A stretch of 64,000 nucleotides of DNA, from contig JALDRG010000004.1 of assembly GCA_031315995.1 (NCBI GenBank), forward strand, positions 248,001-312,000, read 5' to 3'. A program made the translations under genes and the position numbers. The stretch is from Nitrospira sp. (GTDB taxonomy: Bacteria > Nitrospirota > Nitrospiria > Nitrospirales > Nitrospiraceae). The notes under the pieces are model-generated. The model was given only the letters and a program-made list of their open reading frames with translations, was not told the DNA's origin and made no database searches. The stretch's first letter is position 1, and each line of letters begins with the position of its first letter. Of the stretch, positions 55,033-63,337 are shown piece by piece.

Positions 55033-56736
55033 ATGCTCCGACCTATGTCCGCGCGAAGACTTCTGCTATGGTGCACGGCCCTCCTCTCGACCACATGCGC
55101 AATACTTGCATCGTCATCGGCACAGGCAGACCCAGGACGTACCGGATATGGACCGGTCTCTCCCGGCTTATCCTCCTCACCCGCGCCTCTTCTCGACGAC
55201 ATGGAGGATGCCCCCTCAGCCCTCCTCTGGTCGGCATTTGATATCCGACATGTATGGCTGCGTGCCGACCTCCGTGTCAGACCGGAATGGCGCCAAGGTG
55301 TCTGTTTCGGTGGCGGCGCTCCAATTGCCGGCGCTTGCAACAGCCTTAACTTCTCCGGCTCCGGGACCAGAGCTTATAACGGTCGTCCCGCCGACGACTT
55401 TTTTATTCAACAGTGGGCCAGGGTCGGTCTGGGATACGATCCGACGCCCAATCTCAATTTTTACGTTGAGCTACAGGACTCGGCTACGTGGGGAGCGAGT
55501 GGCGATCCAACCGGAGCGAGGCAGGACGGTGACGCGCTCAACCATCAATGCGCAACGCTACAATCGGGACAATGCCGACTGGGTATTCGTGCCGGTTATG
55601 CGCTGATCCGCAATCTGGCCGGCATAGATGGGCTGAGCGCCAAGATCGGCCGACAGTATCTCGTGTTGGGGAACCAACGACTGTTCGGCCATTTTGATTG
55701 GGCCAATACCGGCTATTCGCACGACGGGATCATGCTGAGTTATGCGACGTCCAGTTTCGATACGAAGTTCGGTTGGTTTCGGAACTCTGAAACGGACATG
55801 GGTCAAGGACAGCCAGGTGGAAGCCTCACACCGAACTTGTTTATTTGCGATCCGGATGGAAATCCTTCGGCGAGCTGCGATCCGGCTCTTGCTCAACATG
55901 CGACCGACGCGGGGAGCGACGTGGACATGGTGGTGCTCTACAATCAGATCCGAAGCGTCCCTCGCATGATCGTGGAACCGTATTATGTCCTGTACTCCAA
56001 CCGCCTCCCAGAGCGGGCCAATCCCGGCCAGTACTCGCCGAAATCGGCCTCTCAATTGCGTCACATGGTCGGCATCCGCCTCGAATTCCGAGCCGGCAAT
56101 GTGGATGTTGTACAAGAAGCGGCCTACCAATTTGGCCGCAGCGCCGATGGATTCGATTTTGACAACCAACGCAATCTGCGGATCAATGCCTGGGCCTCAG
56201 GAACCTGGCTCGGCTATACCTGGTACACACATCATTGGAAGCCTCGGGTTGCAATCGGCTTGGACTATGCTTCCGGTGACGGAGACAGCAACTGTGTCAC
56301 GCCAGGAGGAAACCTCGCCCGAAGTTGTGGCGGCAACGCCAACACCTTCGAGAATTTTTTCCCGACCAATTTCCTGCACGTCGGTTATATGCTCAACGGC
56401 GCCTGGCGAAATAGCGTCCAGCCGCAGTTGAATGTCCAGGCTCGTCCGACCGTCCGTGACCATGTCGAGATCTGGGCGCTACGCAAGTACTTGGCAAGCG
56501 CCCGTGACAATTGGTACCGTGGATCACAAGGGCCGCTGATTTTCTCCCGGTCCGACAACACAACGACGCACGTCGGTGATGAACTCGACATCGCATGGAG
56601 CCATATGTTCGCAGACGGTAAAGTCTCGTTGGCGGTCATCTATGGCCACTTCTTCTCTGGATCCTATATCAAGCACCAGCTGGGAACCTCCGCGGACCAG
56701 GACTGGGGCATTGTACAACTTTGGACGAATTTTTAG
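55033..56736 (+). CDS. Alginate-export-type outer-membrane porin
   Basis: The 567-residue protein has a signal peptide (about 1-32), a Pro-rich spacer, then alternating aromatic beta strands over the rest of the chain, ending in ..IVQLWTNF with C-terminal Phe, the outer-membrane insertion signal. Pattern and length suit the alginate-export barrel family (about 18 strands), with RPEWRQG near the N-terminus and WSHMFADGKVSLAVIYGHFFSG near the end. In Nitrospira such porins are common; the substrate is not necessarily alginate. It lies downstream of the small exported protein and is followed after six bases by its likely regulator. The start is ATG 55033 or 55045. Confidence 0.85.
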   Translation: MLRPMSARRLLLWCTALLSTTCAILASSSAQADPGRTGYGPVSPGLSSSPAPLLDDMEDAPSALLWSAFDIRHVWLRADLRVRPEWRQGVCFGGGAPIAGACNSLNFSGSGTRAYNGRPADDFFIQQWARVGLGYDPTPNLNFYVELQDSATWGASGDPTGARQDGDALNHQCATLQSGQCRLGIRAGYALIRNLAGIDGLSAKIGRQYLVLGNQRLFGHFDWANTGYSHDGIMLSYATSSFDTKFGWFRNSETDMGQGQPGGSLTPNLFICDPDGNPSASCDPALAQHATDAGSDVDMVVLYNQIRSVPRMIVEPYYVLYSNRLPERANPGQYSPKSASQLRHMVGIRLEFRAGNVDVVQEAAYQFGRSADGFDFDNQRNLRINAWASGTWLGYTWYTHHWKPRVAIGLDYASGDGDSNCVTPGGNLARSCGGNANTFENFFPTNFLHVGYMLNGAWRNSVQPQLNVQARPTVRDHVEIWALRKYLASARDNWYRGSQGPLIFSRSDNTTTHVGDELDIAWSHMFADGKVSLAVIYGHFFSGSYIKHQLGTSADQDWGIVQLWTNF

Positions 56737-56742
56737 CCGACC

Positions 56743-58296
56743 ATGCAACGCGCTACACTGAACTTTGAAACGCTGCTGGAAGTGACGAACGCCTTGAACT
56801 CCCAACGGGACATCGAGAGCCTGTGGCGTGTCATTGCCGATCAAATTCGAAAGGTGATCCCCTGGGATAGGGCCGGGATCACACTCTACGAATCACGCAC
56901 CGATTCCTTTCGGTTTTATGCCGTCATCACCAACATGGCCTCGCCCGCCCTGGCTCACGATAGTGTGATTCCACGTGAAGGCAGCGCAGTGGGATGGGTC
57001 CATGACAACCGTCGCATGCACATCAGAGAAGACCTCCAGAAAGAACAAATCTTTATGGAGGATCGGTACTACGTCCAGGAAGGCCTGGGACGGATGATCA
57101 ACTTGCCCTTGCTCGTCCGAGAACATTGCCTCGGCACGTTGAATATCGGCAGCGTGCAAACGGGGCATCTTGATCCCGACGATTGTAAATTCCTGCAGCA
57201 GGTCGCCACTCAAATCGCCTATGCCATCGATCATGTATTGGCGTACGAACAGATCAAACAACTGAGTGACCGCTTGCGCCGAGAAAATGAATATCTCGCA
57301 GAGGAGGTCAAAGCCAGCCGTAATCTGCGCCTGGTCGTCGGGGCATCCTCGTCTTTCGGCAAGGTCGTGGACCTCCTCAAGGCCGTCGCCCCAACGGACG
57401 CAACCGTCCTCCTACTCGGGGAAACCGGAACGGGAAAGGAAGTGCTGGCCCAGGCGGTTCATGATCTGAGCCTCCGCAGTCAGAAGCCATTTATTCGCGT
57501 CAACTGCGCGGCCCTACCCTCAGGACTCATTGAGAGTGAACTATTCGGTCATGAACGTGGCGCATTTACGGGTGCCCAACTACGAAGAGCAGGACGTTTT
57601 GAACTGGCCCACACCGGCACCCTGTTTTTGGACGAGATCGGCGAAATGCCGCTGGACACTCAGGCGAAGCTGCTACGAGTCTTACAGGACGGCATGGTGG
57701 ATCGAATCGGGGGGACCCACGCTGTCTCAGTCGATGTTCGACTGATTGCTGCCACCAACGCCGACCTCCAGGCCGCCGTTCAACAGGGGACCTTTCGCGC
57801 GGACCTGTTCTACCGTCTCCATATTTTTCCCATCGCGGTCCCCCCATTGCGAGACCGGCGCGAGGACATTCATCTGCTGGCGCAGCATTTCCTGGCGCAG
57901 ATCGGGATAAAACTCAAGCGGCCGCATCTCACCTTCGATCCACAATCGATGGCGCGGCTCCTGACTTACAACTGGCCCGGCAACGTGCGCGAGCTTCAAA
58001 ATGTGATTGAACGCGCCGTTATTCTTTCCAGCTCCTCTCAAGTCACCGTAGATGAGATGTTGCTCCCGGTCACGCCGGCCAGTCATAGTGTTTCACTCCG
58101 ACAGCCGGTAAGCCTCGGTGATCTCGAACGTCATCACATCCGCGAGGTGCTGGAACGAACGAAATGGCGAATCTATGGCGACCAAGGGGCAGCTCATCTG
58201 CTTGGGATGAACCCAGAAACGCTGCGGAGCCGCTTAAGAAAACTCGGCCTTCGACGGCCCGCCGGCATATCGCCTGGGGCTAACATCAGGCCCTAA
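56743..58296 (+). CDS. Sigma-54-dependent activator (GAF, AAA+, Fis)
   Basis: The 517-residue activator has an N-terminal GAF domain (about 1-170), a coiled linker (170-195), and an AAA+ domain with GETGTGKE (226-233) and GAFTGA (273-278), the loop that contacts sigma-54. Sensor I/II and the Arg finger in [17 protein letters not shown] follow. A C-terminal Fis-type HTH (about 465-505, [20 protein letters not shown]) binds upstream sites. It resembles FhlA/NorR-type regulators in domain order. It sits directly behind the porin; the target is likely the promoter at 54318. Confidence 0.94.
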   Translation: MQRATLNFETLLEVTNALNSQRDIESLWRVIADQIRKVIPWDRAGITLYESRTDSFRFYAVITNMASPALAHDSVIPREGSAVGWVHDNRRMHIREDLQKEQIFMEDRYYVQEGLGRMINLPLLVREHCLGTLNIGSVQTGHLDPDDCKFLQQVATQIAYAIDHVLAYEQIKQLSDRLRRENEYLAEEVKASRNLRLVVGASSSFGKVVDLLKAVAPTDATVLLLGETGTGKEVLAQAVHDLSLRSQKPFIRVNCAALPSGLIESELFGHERGAFTGAQLRRAGRFELAHTGTLFLDEIGEMPLDTQAKLLRVLQDGMVDRIGGTHAVSVDVRLIAATNADLQAAVQQGTFRADLFYRLHIFPIAVPPLRDRREDIHLLAQHFLAQIGIKLKRPHLTFDPQSMARLLTYNWPGNVRELQNVIERAVILSSSSQVTVDEMLLPVTPASHSVSLRQPVSLGDLERHHIREVLERTKWRIYGDQGAAHLLGMNPETLRSRLRKLGLRRPAGISPGANIRP

Positions 58297-58668
58297 CCTA
58301 TCGAGATTACAGGATTGCTGGTATGATCCTGCCGTCCCGCCTCTGACCATATCCTACGCATCATCTAACAGGACGCGCTCCGGCTTGTGCCATGCTACCG
58401 TTGAGACAAGCGGCTCATTTGACCAGGCTATGGAAAGCATGATAAATTGCTGAACCGTACGAGCCACGAGCGAGATCCCACGCTTCGCGTTTCCGTTATA
58501 TTGCTGCGCGATCGCTTCCTTAACTTACGCTCCTCCTACGGCCCAATTCCTCCTTGTACCGGAGAGGGAAATGGGCAAAGCAGGGGGCCAAATCGCTTAC
58601 CTGCCCCACTGCATCCAGTTTGATGGCCTGGACATCGCCATCCTGTTGTTCGCCGAAAGGAGTGTACG
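58297..58668. other. 372-base intergenic region
   Basis: No gene is supported. A GG-N10-GC pair at 58382-58395 weakly resembles a sigma-54 promoter but matches the consensus poorly elsewhere. A TTATATTG stretch near 58496-58503 might be a -10. Nothing else is recognised. Confidence 0.3.
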
Positions 58669-58950
58669 ATGAAAATTACGTCCGTCTGGCGTGGCAACAA
58701 GCCTAATCGCAAGAAAAAACGTACCGTTCCAAAGTTGAGAATTCGTTGGACACAACTCGGACTCGTGGATCCCTCTCTGGCATCCCAGGAGACGCCGATG
58801 GATCAGATCCGTCGCGAAGTGACGGCCTTAGCTAGCTCAGGATTCGGGGCGGAAACCCGCGCCCGTTCAGAACAGACCCAAGCACGCCCTGCACGCACAC
58901 ATGCACGTACCATCACCAACCGAACCGCCCGTCGACCGTCAGGATCATAA
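58669..58950 (+). CDS. Small basic hypothetical protein, 93 aa
   Basis: AAAGGAG lies before ATG 58669. The chain is strongly basic: a Lys/Arg-rich N-terminus (NRKKKRTVPKLRIRW) and an Arg/Thr/Ala-rich tail. No signal peptide or membrane segment. It could bind nucleic acid. It lies 54 bases upstream of another basic small protein (59005). Confidence 0.6.
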   Translation: MKITSVWRGNKPNRKKKRTVPKLRIRWTQLGLVDPSLASQETPMDQIRREVTALASSGFGAETRARSEQTQARPARTHARTITNRTARRPSGS

Positions 58951-59004
58951 CAAGGCGGGCCTATTCGATCACCGATCAGGGAAGACGAATAGAAGGAGGG
59001 AACC

Positions 59005-59190
59005 ATCGCACGAGCAGGCAAAACGACCATCGCGAAACGCGATCGAGAAAAAGCCAAACAGGTGAAGCAGCGGGAGAAGGAAGCCCGACGCGTCCAGCGG
59101 AAGGCCGAAAAACCAGAGCGCGTGTCTTCGGGGGGAGATGATCCGGACCTGGAAGGGTTGCAATGGGGTCCTCAGGAACCCCTGTACTGA
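59005..59190 (+). CDS. Small basic protein read from an ATC start codon
   Basis: A 61-residue frame begins with an ATC (59005) placed five bases after AAGGAGG, with an in-frame TAG 15 bases upstream, so no canonical upstream start exists. The predicted peptide begins (M/I)ARAGKTTIAKRDREKAK, then a long Lys/Arg/Glu helix (about 10-38) and an acidic end DDPDLEGLQWGPQEPLY. An internal GTG at 59062 would give only 42 residues and would lose the conserved-looking start. I recall similar small proteins in other bacteria beginning MARAGKT (from memory). ATC for ATG could be real or a sequence error. Confidence 0.5.
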   Translation: MARAGKTTIAKRDREKAKQVKQREKEARRVQRKAEKPERVSSGGDDPDLEGLQWGPQEPLY

Positions 59191-59204
59191 AACAGGGGTT
59201 CCTG
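59173..59204. terminator. Perfect 13-bp hairpin over the stop codon
   Basis: CAGGAACCCCTGT (59173-59185) pairs with ACAGGGGTTCCTG (59192-59204) around a 6-base loop that includes the stop codon of the 59005 gene. No T-run follows on either strand. It lies between convergent genes (59190 plus, 59230 minus), so it may act as a bidirectional transcription end. Confidence 0.5.
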
Positions 59205-59229
59205 GGCACTCCCATGAACGTCAGTCGTT

Positions 59230-59577
59230 TTAGGATGCCTTAATCACAAAGCGGTCTTCTCCAAATACACCGCGTAGTTGCTTGCTGACCAGTGAGCGAT
59301 ATTCGCCTTTTTCCTTAGCCATTCTCACCAATCCTTCGGCATCCGTTAGAATCAAGAGATCCTCTTCCGCGATAAGCACCCGATCTCCCTTTCCAACGTT
59401 AATCCGATACTGTGTCCGGCCGTCGGGATTCCGACTCGGACCGTTCACGATTTCGGTTAACCCGTCTATATGCCCCTTCTGCCCATCCAACCGATGCTGG
59501 ACCATTGTTCCATCCGGAATTCTGACCCACTGACTGGCAGCCCGAGGCGCCTCCTGCTTCTGATCACTCACCATCAT
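59230..59577 (-). CDS. Hypothetical protein with SH3/KOW-like pattern, 115 aa
   Basis: Soluble, small, without signal peptide. A beta-rich middle (about 20-85) has VRIPDGTMVQHRLDGQKGHIDGL and YRINVGKGDRVLIAEEDLLIL, a small-barrel pattern like SH3 or KOW domains that bind RNA or ribosomal proteins. The C-terminus is a basic helix. It lies just downstream of the helicase gene on the same strand (about 29 bases), so both may be co-transcribed. Family not recognised. Confidence 0.6.
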   Translation of the reverse strand: MMVSDQKQEAPRAASQWVRIPDGTMVQHRLDGQKGHIDGLTEIVNGPSRNPDGRTQYRINVGKGDRVLIAEEDLLILTDAEGLVRMAKEKGEYRSLVSKQLRGVFGEDRFVIKAS

Positions 59578-59606
59578 TCCTCCCTTGCTACGTATGCGCG
59601 GATAAA

Positions 59607-60908
59607 TTAAGACACCGGCCCAAGATCACTACCATTCTTGATTCCGCCATTTGCCTCCCGAGGACCACCTCCATCGGCGGCGCTTTGACTCCACACCTGA
59701 GAAGATCCTCCGCGTCGGCGACGCCGCTCAGGTTCGCTCCGTGGTGCGTGGCCATCCGGTCGCATGGAACCACTCATCGAGGCCGAACTACCCTCTGCTC
59801 GCGGCACTGCCTGACCGAGCAGTCGTTCGATGGCCCGCAATTGCTCCTGGTCTTCCGTCGTAACAAATGTCGTGGCGCGGCCGGTCGTTCTCATCCGGGC
59901 CGTCCGACCGATGCGGTGCACATAGTCCTCAGGAGAATTCGGCACATCGTAGTTAATCACGTGAGCAATATTTGCCACATCAATCCCACGTGCGGCAATA
60001 TCCGTCGCCACCAATACCCGATAGGTGCCTCGTCGAAACCCTTCCAACGCGGCCCGACGTTGGGGGAGCGTTCTTCCACCGTGAAGCACCGCCACACGAT
60101 GACCGGCCGAATCGAGCAGGTTTCCCAATCGATCCGCACGATGCTTCGTCCTGGTAAAAACCAGCACGGTGTCAGACTCGGACTGGAGCAGCGACATCAA
60201 CAGCGCGTTCTTGCGGTCGTGTGTGGTGTGATGAACCGCTTGAGACACACCGTCTGCTGTCGTCGCCGACTTCGTCACCATGACCCGCACCGGATCTTTC
60301 ACGCTGGCCTGCGCCAATCGGACGAGATCGGTTGGTATGGTAGCGGAAAACAGTAACGTCTGTCTCTCTTCCGGCATAGCATCGAGAATCTGGTTGATCT
60401 GCTGAGAAAACCCCATATCCAGCATCCGATCCGCCTCATCGAGGACCAGCATGGTCATCGAAAGCAGACTGATCGTTCCGTTCCACATGTGATCGAGCAG
60501 GCGCCCTGGAGTGGCCACGATAATGTCGGGACGTTGCCGCAACCCTCTGACCTGAGCCTGCATGTCGGCCCCGCCCACAACCGTCGTAGCGAACAACTGC
60601 AAATCGCGCCCAAGGGTATCGATCGTCGCCTGAATTTGTATAGCCAACTCGCGTGTCGGCGCTAAAATGAGCGCACGCGGCTGCCCTTTCGGCATCCCGT
60701 ATAGACGCTCTAACATCGGAATCACAAAAGCCGCTGTCTTTCCGGTTCCGGTCTGTGCGCACCCCAACACATCCCGGCCGGCCAATGCATGGGGAATGGC
60801 CTGAGCCTGGATGGCTGTCGGTTCAGCAAAACCAGCCTTGGTCAGATTTCGCAAGAGGGTAGGAGACACACCAAGTGAGTCAAAACTCGTAAACGCAGTC
60901 GTCTGCAC
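59607..60908 (-). CDS. RhlE-like DEAD-box RNA helicase
   Basis: ATP-dependent RNA helicase for ribosome assembly or mRNA decay. The 433-residue protein has the Q motif (F9 and Q34), motif I AQTGTGKT (51-58), motif Ia PTRELAIQ, motif II DEAD, motif III SAT, and C-terminal motifs ARGIDV and HRIGRTAR. After a core of about 365 residues comes an Arg/Ser/Gly-rich tail. It uses GTG 60908 with AAGGA seven bases upstream. The short tail and motif wording are closest to RhlE, judged by eye. Confidence 0.92.
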   Translation of the reverse strand: MQTTAFTSFDSLGVSPTLLRNLTKAGFAEPTAIQAQAIPHALAGRDVLGCAQTGTGKTAAFVIPMLERLYGMPKGQPRALILAPTRELAIQIQATIDTLGRDLQLFATTVVGGADMQAQVRGLRQRPDIIVATPGRLLDHMWNGTISLLSMTMLVLDEADRMLDMGFSQQINQILDAMPEERQTLLFSATIPTDLVRLAQASVKDPVRVMVTKSATTADGVSQAVHHTTHDRKNALLMSLLQSESDTVLVFTRTKHRADRLGNLLDSAGHRVAVLHGGRTLPQRRAALEGFRRGTYRVLVATDIAARGIDVANIAHVINYDVPNSPEDYVHRIGRTARMRTTGRATTFVTTEDQEQLRAIERLLGQAVPRAEGSSASMSGSMRPDGHAPRSEPERRRRRGGSSQVWSQSAADGGGPREANGGIKNGSDLGPVS

Positions 60909-61213
60909 GCAGCTATCCTTTCGTTGTGGATCGCATTAAGACGGGATCAGAGAACCGAGGGGAGGGTGAATCCGGAAGGAGTCAGCTCCAAACTGGACCT
61001 GGTCGCGATGCGATCGCGCGGTCCACGTTGAGGAGGTACAGCATTGGTGGACCGATACAATGCTGCAGCAGATCACACTCTACCGCATGATGCCCCTACC
61101 GGTCAACAGATCTGCGTGTTCCGGCGAACTCCCGCTGACCGGCTGGCATACCCGACAGAGTTTGCCGAACAGCCAAAATGACTTATACTACGATCTAGAA
61201 AGTGAGACCCGCG
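60909..61213. other. Intergenic region between the helicase and the small exported protein
   Basis: About 300 bases between divergent genes, with no supported gene. It holds a plus-strand promoter candidate (listed). The leader of the helicase would also lie here. Confidence 0.4.
61162..61189 (+). promoter_or_regulatory. Sigma-70 promoter for the small exported protein
   Basis: TTGCCG (61162-61167), a 16-base spacer and TATACT (61184-61189). The start near 61196 lies about 18 bases before ATG 61214. Confidence 0.5.
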
Positions 61214-61507
61214 ATGCGAACCATTATACTCCTCCTCTCTCTTCTCATCGGTCTTCACTCGCTCGTACTGACCTCGAACGCAGCGTCGGAGTCGCCCGGC
61301 ACGGGCAAGGCCGGACCTAACCAAGGTCTGACACTCGATGAAATTGGGCGAGGACTCAAGAGTGCGGCGAAAAACATCGAAGAGGAGATCCCAAAAATCG
61401 GACCGGCGATCGGCAAAACATTCAAGAAAGTCACAGGCGGCGAAAAAGAGGAGGACAATTCCAAAGACGCTTCCACTTCTCAGCACTCGACCAAGTCAAA
61501 AAAATAA
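61214..61507 (+). CDS. Small exported hypothetical protein, 97 aa
   Basis: Signal peptide (about 1-24) followed by a short polar chain with LTLDEIGRGLKSAAKNIEEEIPKIG, likely an amphipathic helix, and a Lys/Ser-rich charged tail. No Cys. Start ATG 61214 is preferred to an in-frame GTG four codons up. No known family is recognised. The gene precedes the DUF3574 lipoprotein by 60 bases on the same strand. Confidence 0.6.
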   Translation: MRTIILLLSLLIGLHSLVLTSNAASESPGTGKAGPNQGLTLDEIGRGLKSAAKNIEEEIPKIGPAIGKTFKKVTGGEKEEDNSKDASTSQHSTKSKK

Positions 61508-61567
61508 AAGGATTACATTGAACAACTTGCTTCAGAATTGCAATAAGATCCCCCGTATCGTACGGTT

Positions 61568-61978
61568 ATGCGGTTGAAGTTACTCTTCTTACTCTCGCTC
61601 TTGCCGGCAGTTCTCACAGGCTGCGCCTCCACAGAGCGGCTTACCTGTTCGTCGAATGAACATCCCGTCGTGCTCGACTCACTCTACTTCGGCACGGCTC
61701 AACCCTCCGGGATCGTCACGCCTGATGAGTGGGCCACTTTCGTGCGTGAGACTGTCGTGCCACATTTTCCTGAAGGGCTGACAACCTGGACCGCTTCCGG
61801 TCAATGGAGAACCTCTGCTGGATCGCTGGAACAAGAGACATCTTACATGCTTCAACTGGCGCACGCTGAGAATCAAGAAAAAGACCGAGCCATCAATCAC
61901 ATTACTCGTGCGTACAAAAGCCGGTTTCAGCAGGAGGCAGTCCTGCGACTTCGTTCGCACGCTTGCGGCTCATTTTGA
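61568..61978 (+). CDS. DUF3574 lipoprotein
   Basis: The 136-residue protein has a lipobox at LTGC (C19) and the DUF3574 pattern: VLDSLYFGTAQPSG-IV-TPDEWATFVRETVVPHFPEGLTTW, then ASGQWRTSAG with the later Glu-x-x-Tyr (QETSYML). The family is secreted and its function is unknown. It shares the strand with the preceding small exported protein and may be in one transcript. Confidence 0.85.
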   Translation: MRLKLLFLLSLLPAVLTGCASTERLTCSSNEHPVVLDSLYFGTAQPSGIVTPDEWATFVRETVVPHFPEGLTTWTASGQWRTSAGSLEQETSYMLQLAHAENQEKDRAINHITRAYKSRFQQEAVLRLRSHACGSF

Positions 61979-62154
61979 GGGGCGTGACGCGTTGCACAAG
62001 GCAACCGGCGGTAGGCAGATAACGGAATCCCTCGCCATCCAGGCTCATACTGTTTCTAAGAACCGGGAGAGGCGTTTGAGGTATGTTCGAGCAGGGCTGC
62101 CTCATGACAGACGGCAGACCCTGCTCTCAGCTCGACGGAAAGTACGCAGACGTT

Positions 62155-62188
62155 AGCCAGACAGAACACTCGGACTGAGTGCCTGGCT
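62155..62188. terminator. Imperfect hairpin between convergent genes
   Basis: AGCCAG (62155-62160) pairs with CTGGCT (62183-62188), enclosing CACTC/GAGTG (62167-62171, 62177-62181). It is followed on the plus strand by GTATTTCTT. It lies between the DUF3574 gene (plus) and the gene ending at 62204 (minus). Confidence 0.35.
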
Positions 62189-62203
62189 GTATTTCTTACC
62201 TAC

Positions 62204-62548
62204 TCAAGCCCACGTGCGATGCTGCTCGCTCACGTGCTCGCTTCCATTCGTTTTCGCGATGACCCATGATACGTCGTCCGGAATTGCGACGACCTTGAGT
62301 TCTGCACAATGGCCATTGGCCGCTCCACGCAGCTCTTCCACTACTTGGACGAGCTGCTTGTCGTCGCGAGGAATCAGCAGGCCACATTGGTTGAGGCTCG
62401 GCTCCTGGGGACCAGCCGCAGAAGGCCAATAAGCCCCCAGATCGGACTCCTTGAGCGCATCCGGTTGCCCCAGTTCTCGCAAACGCTGGAAGGCCTTATA
62501 ACTCAGGCAGAACTGATCATAACTCTTGTTGATCACAATCTTTTGCAT
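62204..62548 (-). CDS. Conserved hypothetical protein, 114 aa
   Basis: Start ATG 62548 is chosen since the chain then begins MQKIVINKSYDQFCLSYKA, resembling other small bacterial proteins opening K-I-V-I-N-K-x-Y (from memory). The second half has LIPRDDKQLVQVVEELRGAA and LKVVAIPDDVSWVIAK, mixed alpha/beta. No signal peptide. Downstream on the plus side is the DUF3574 gene (convergent). Function unknown. Confidence 0.65.
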   Translation of the reverse strand: MQKIVINKSYDQFCLSYKAFQRLRELGQPDALKESDLGAYWPSAAGPQEPSLNQCGLLIPRDDKQLVQVVEELRGAANGHCAELKVVAIPDDVSWVIAKTNGSEHVSEQHRTWA

Positions 62549-62633
62549 GACGCGTGCTCTCTTTCTGTTCCTTCGCACAAGCGCGGGCGTGCGACCCCAC
62601 GATTGAAATTAACTTGCTGCCGGAGTGGACGGC

Positions 62634-62876
62634 TCAGGCTACTGGCTTCGGATCTTTATAGCCGATGTAATTACCGCTCCAATGCGCATGCCGACGATCA
62701 GCCCACAGATTCACTTCGTCCTTGTGCCCTTCACCATAGCGCTTTTGGAGAATGTCGCCGAACGTGATCAGGTTGCCCTGGATTTCGCCGAGATCACTCT
62801 CGGTAATTTTCTCCCACTTCGCTTTCAAGGGAGTCTTGAGTTGAAGCCAGAATTGCTGAAACTGTTCCTGTGTCAT
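62634..62876 (-). CDS. CsbD-like (YjbJ) stress protein
   Basis: 80 residues from ATG 62876 (AGGAG seven bases upstream). It follows the CsbD layout: FWLQLKTPLKAKWEKITESDLGEIQGN, then LQKRYGEGHKDEV, compared with E. coli YjbJ. Members are abundant, small, hydrophilic stress proteins of unknown mechanism. The C-terminal 20 residues (ADRRHAHWSGNYIGYKDPKPVA) are an extension. It precedes the 62204 gene on the same strand by about 85 bases. Confidence 0.75.
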   Translation of the reverse strand: MTQEQFQQFWLQLKTPLKAKWEKITESDLGEIQGNLITFGDILQKRYGEGHKDEVNLWADRRHAHWSGNYIGYKDPKPVA

Positions 62877-63337
62877 CGCGTTCTCCTGTCTAGGTGGCGG
62901 GCACACTGCCACACTCTGCTGTGAGGCCTGACACGCGCGGACGCATGCCGAGACCTGGTGGACTAAGAAGCAACCTCTGGCGTAGAAGCAGCGAAGACCG
63001 GGGAATCAGACGCGCAAGGATGGAAGGGAGGCGCGCAAGATGGGACAGTCGGCGTGGCTCAACACGTCATGCTTCACACTACAGGGCGCAACCAGCCGTG
63101 TCAACGTAGGCTGTGACCGACGATGAAGTAACCCATTGATTCCACGCGACTTAATTATTTCGAGAAAGGTCTGGTTCGCGCCGCCTGCGTTGGACAACTT
63201 CATTGGAGCAACACAAGTCGACGACAATCTTGTGCCGCTGTTCAGCGAACCCAGCGGGCAGGAGGTTCATCTCCTGACCGCCGGAAGGACACTGGATCGT
63301 GAATATTTCTGGAGGTAGTACCCTACCCAAGAACGAC
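62877..63337. other. 461-base intergenic region before the oxidoreductase gene
   Basis: No gene is supported. Short frames of 60-73 codons on both strands have no family-like content and no good start. A short GGTAG-TACC-CTACC hairpin (63315-63328) might end the oxidoreductase transcript but lacks a T-run. Confidence 0.35.

Noticed and set aside
58382..58395. GG-N10-GC pair resembling a sigma-54 promoter
   Set aside because: Only the GG, GC and a few other positions agree; it is 270 bases from the next gene, and such pairs occur often by chance.
63136..63318. 60-codon plus-strand frame starting TTG
   Set aside because: No ribosome site and no recognisable content; possibly a gene remnant but not supportable.
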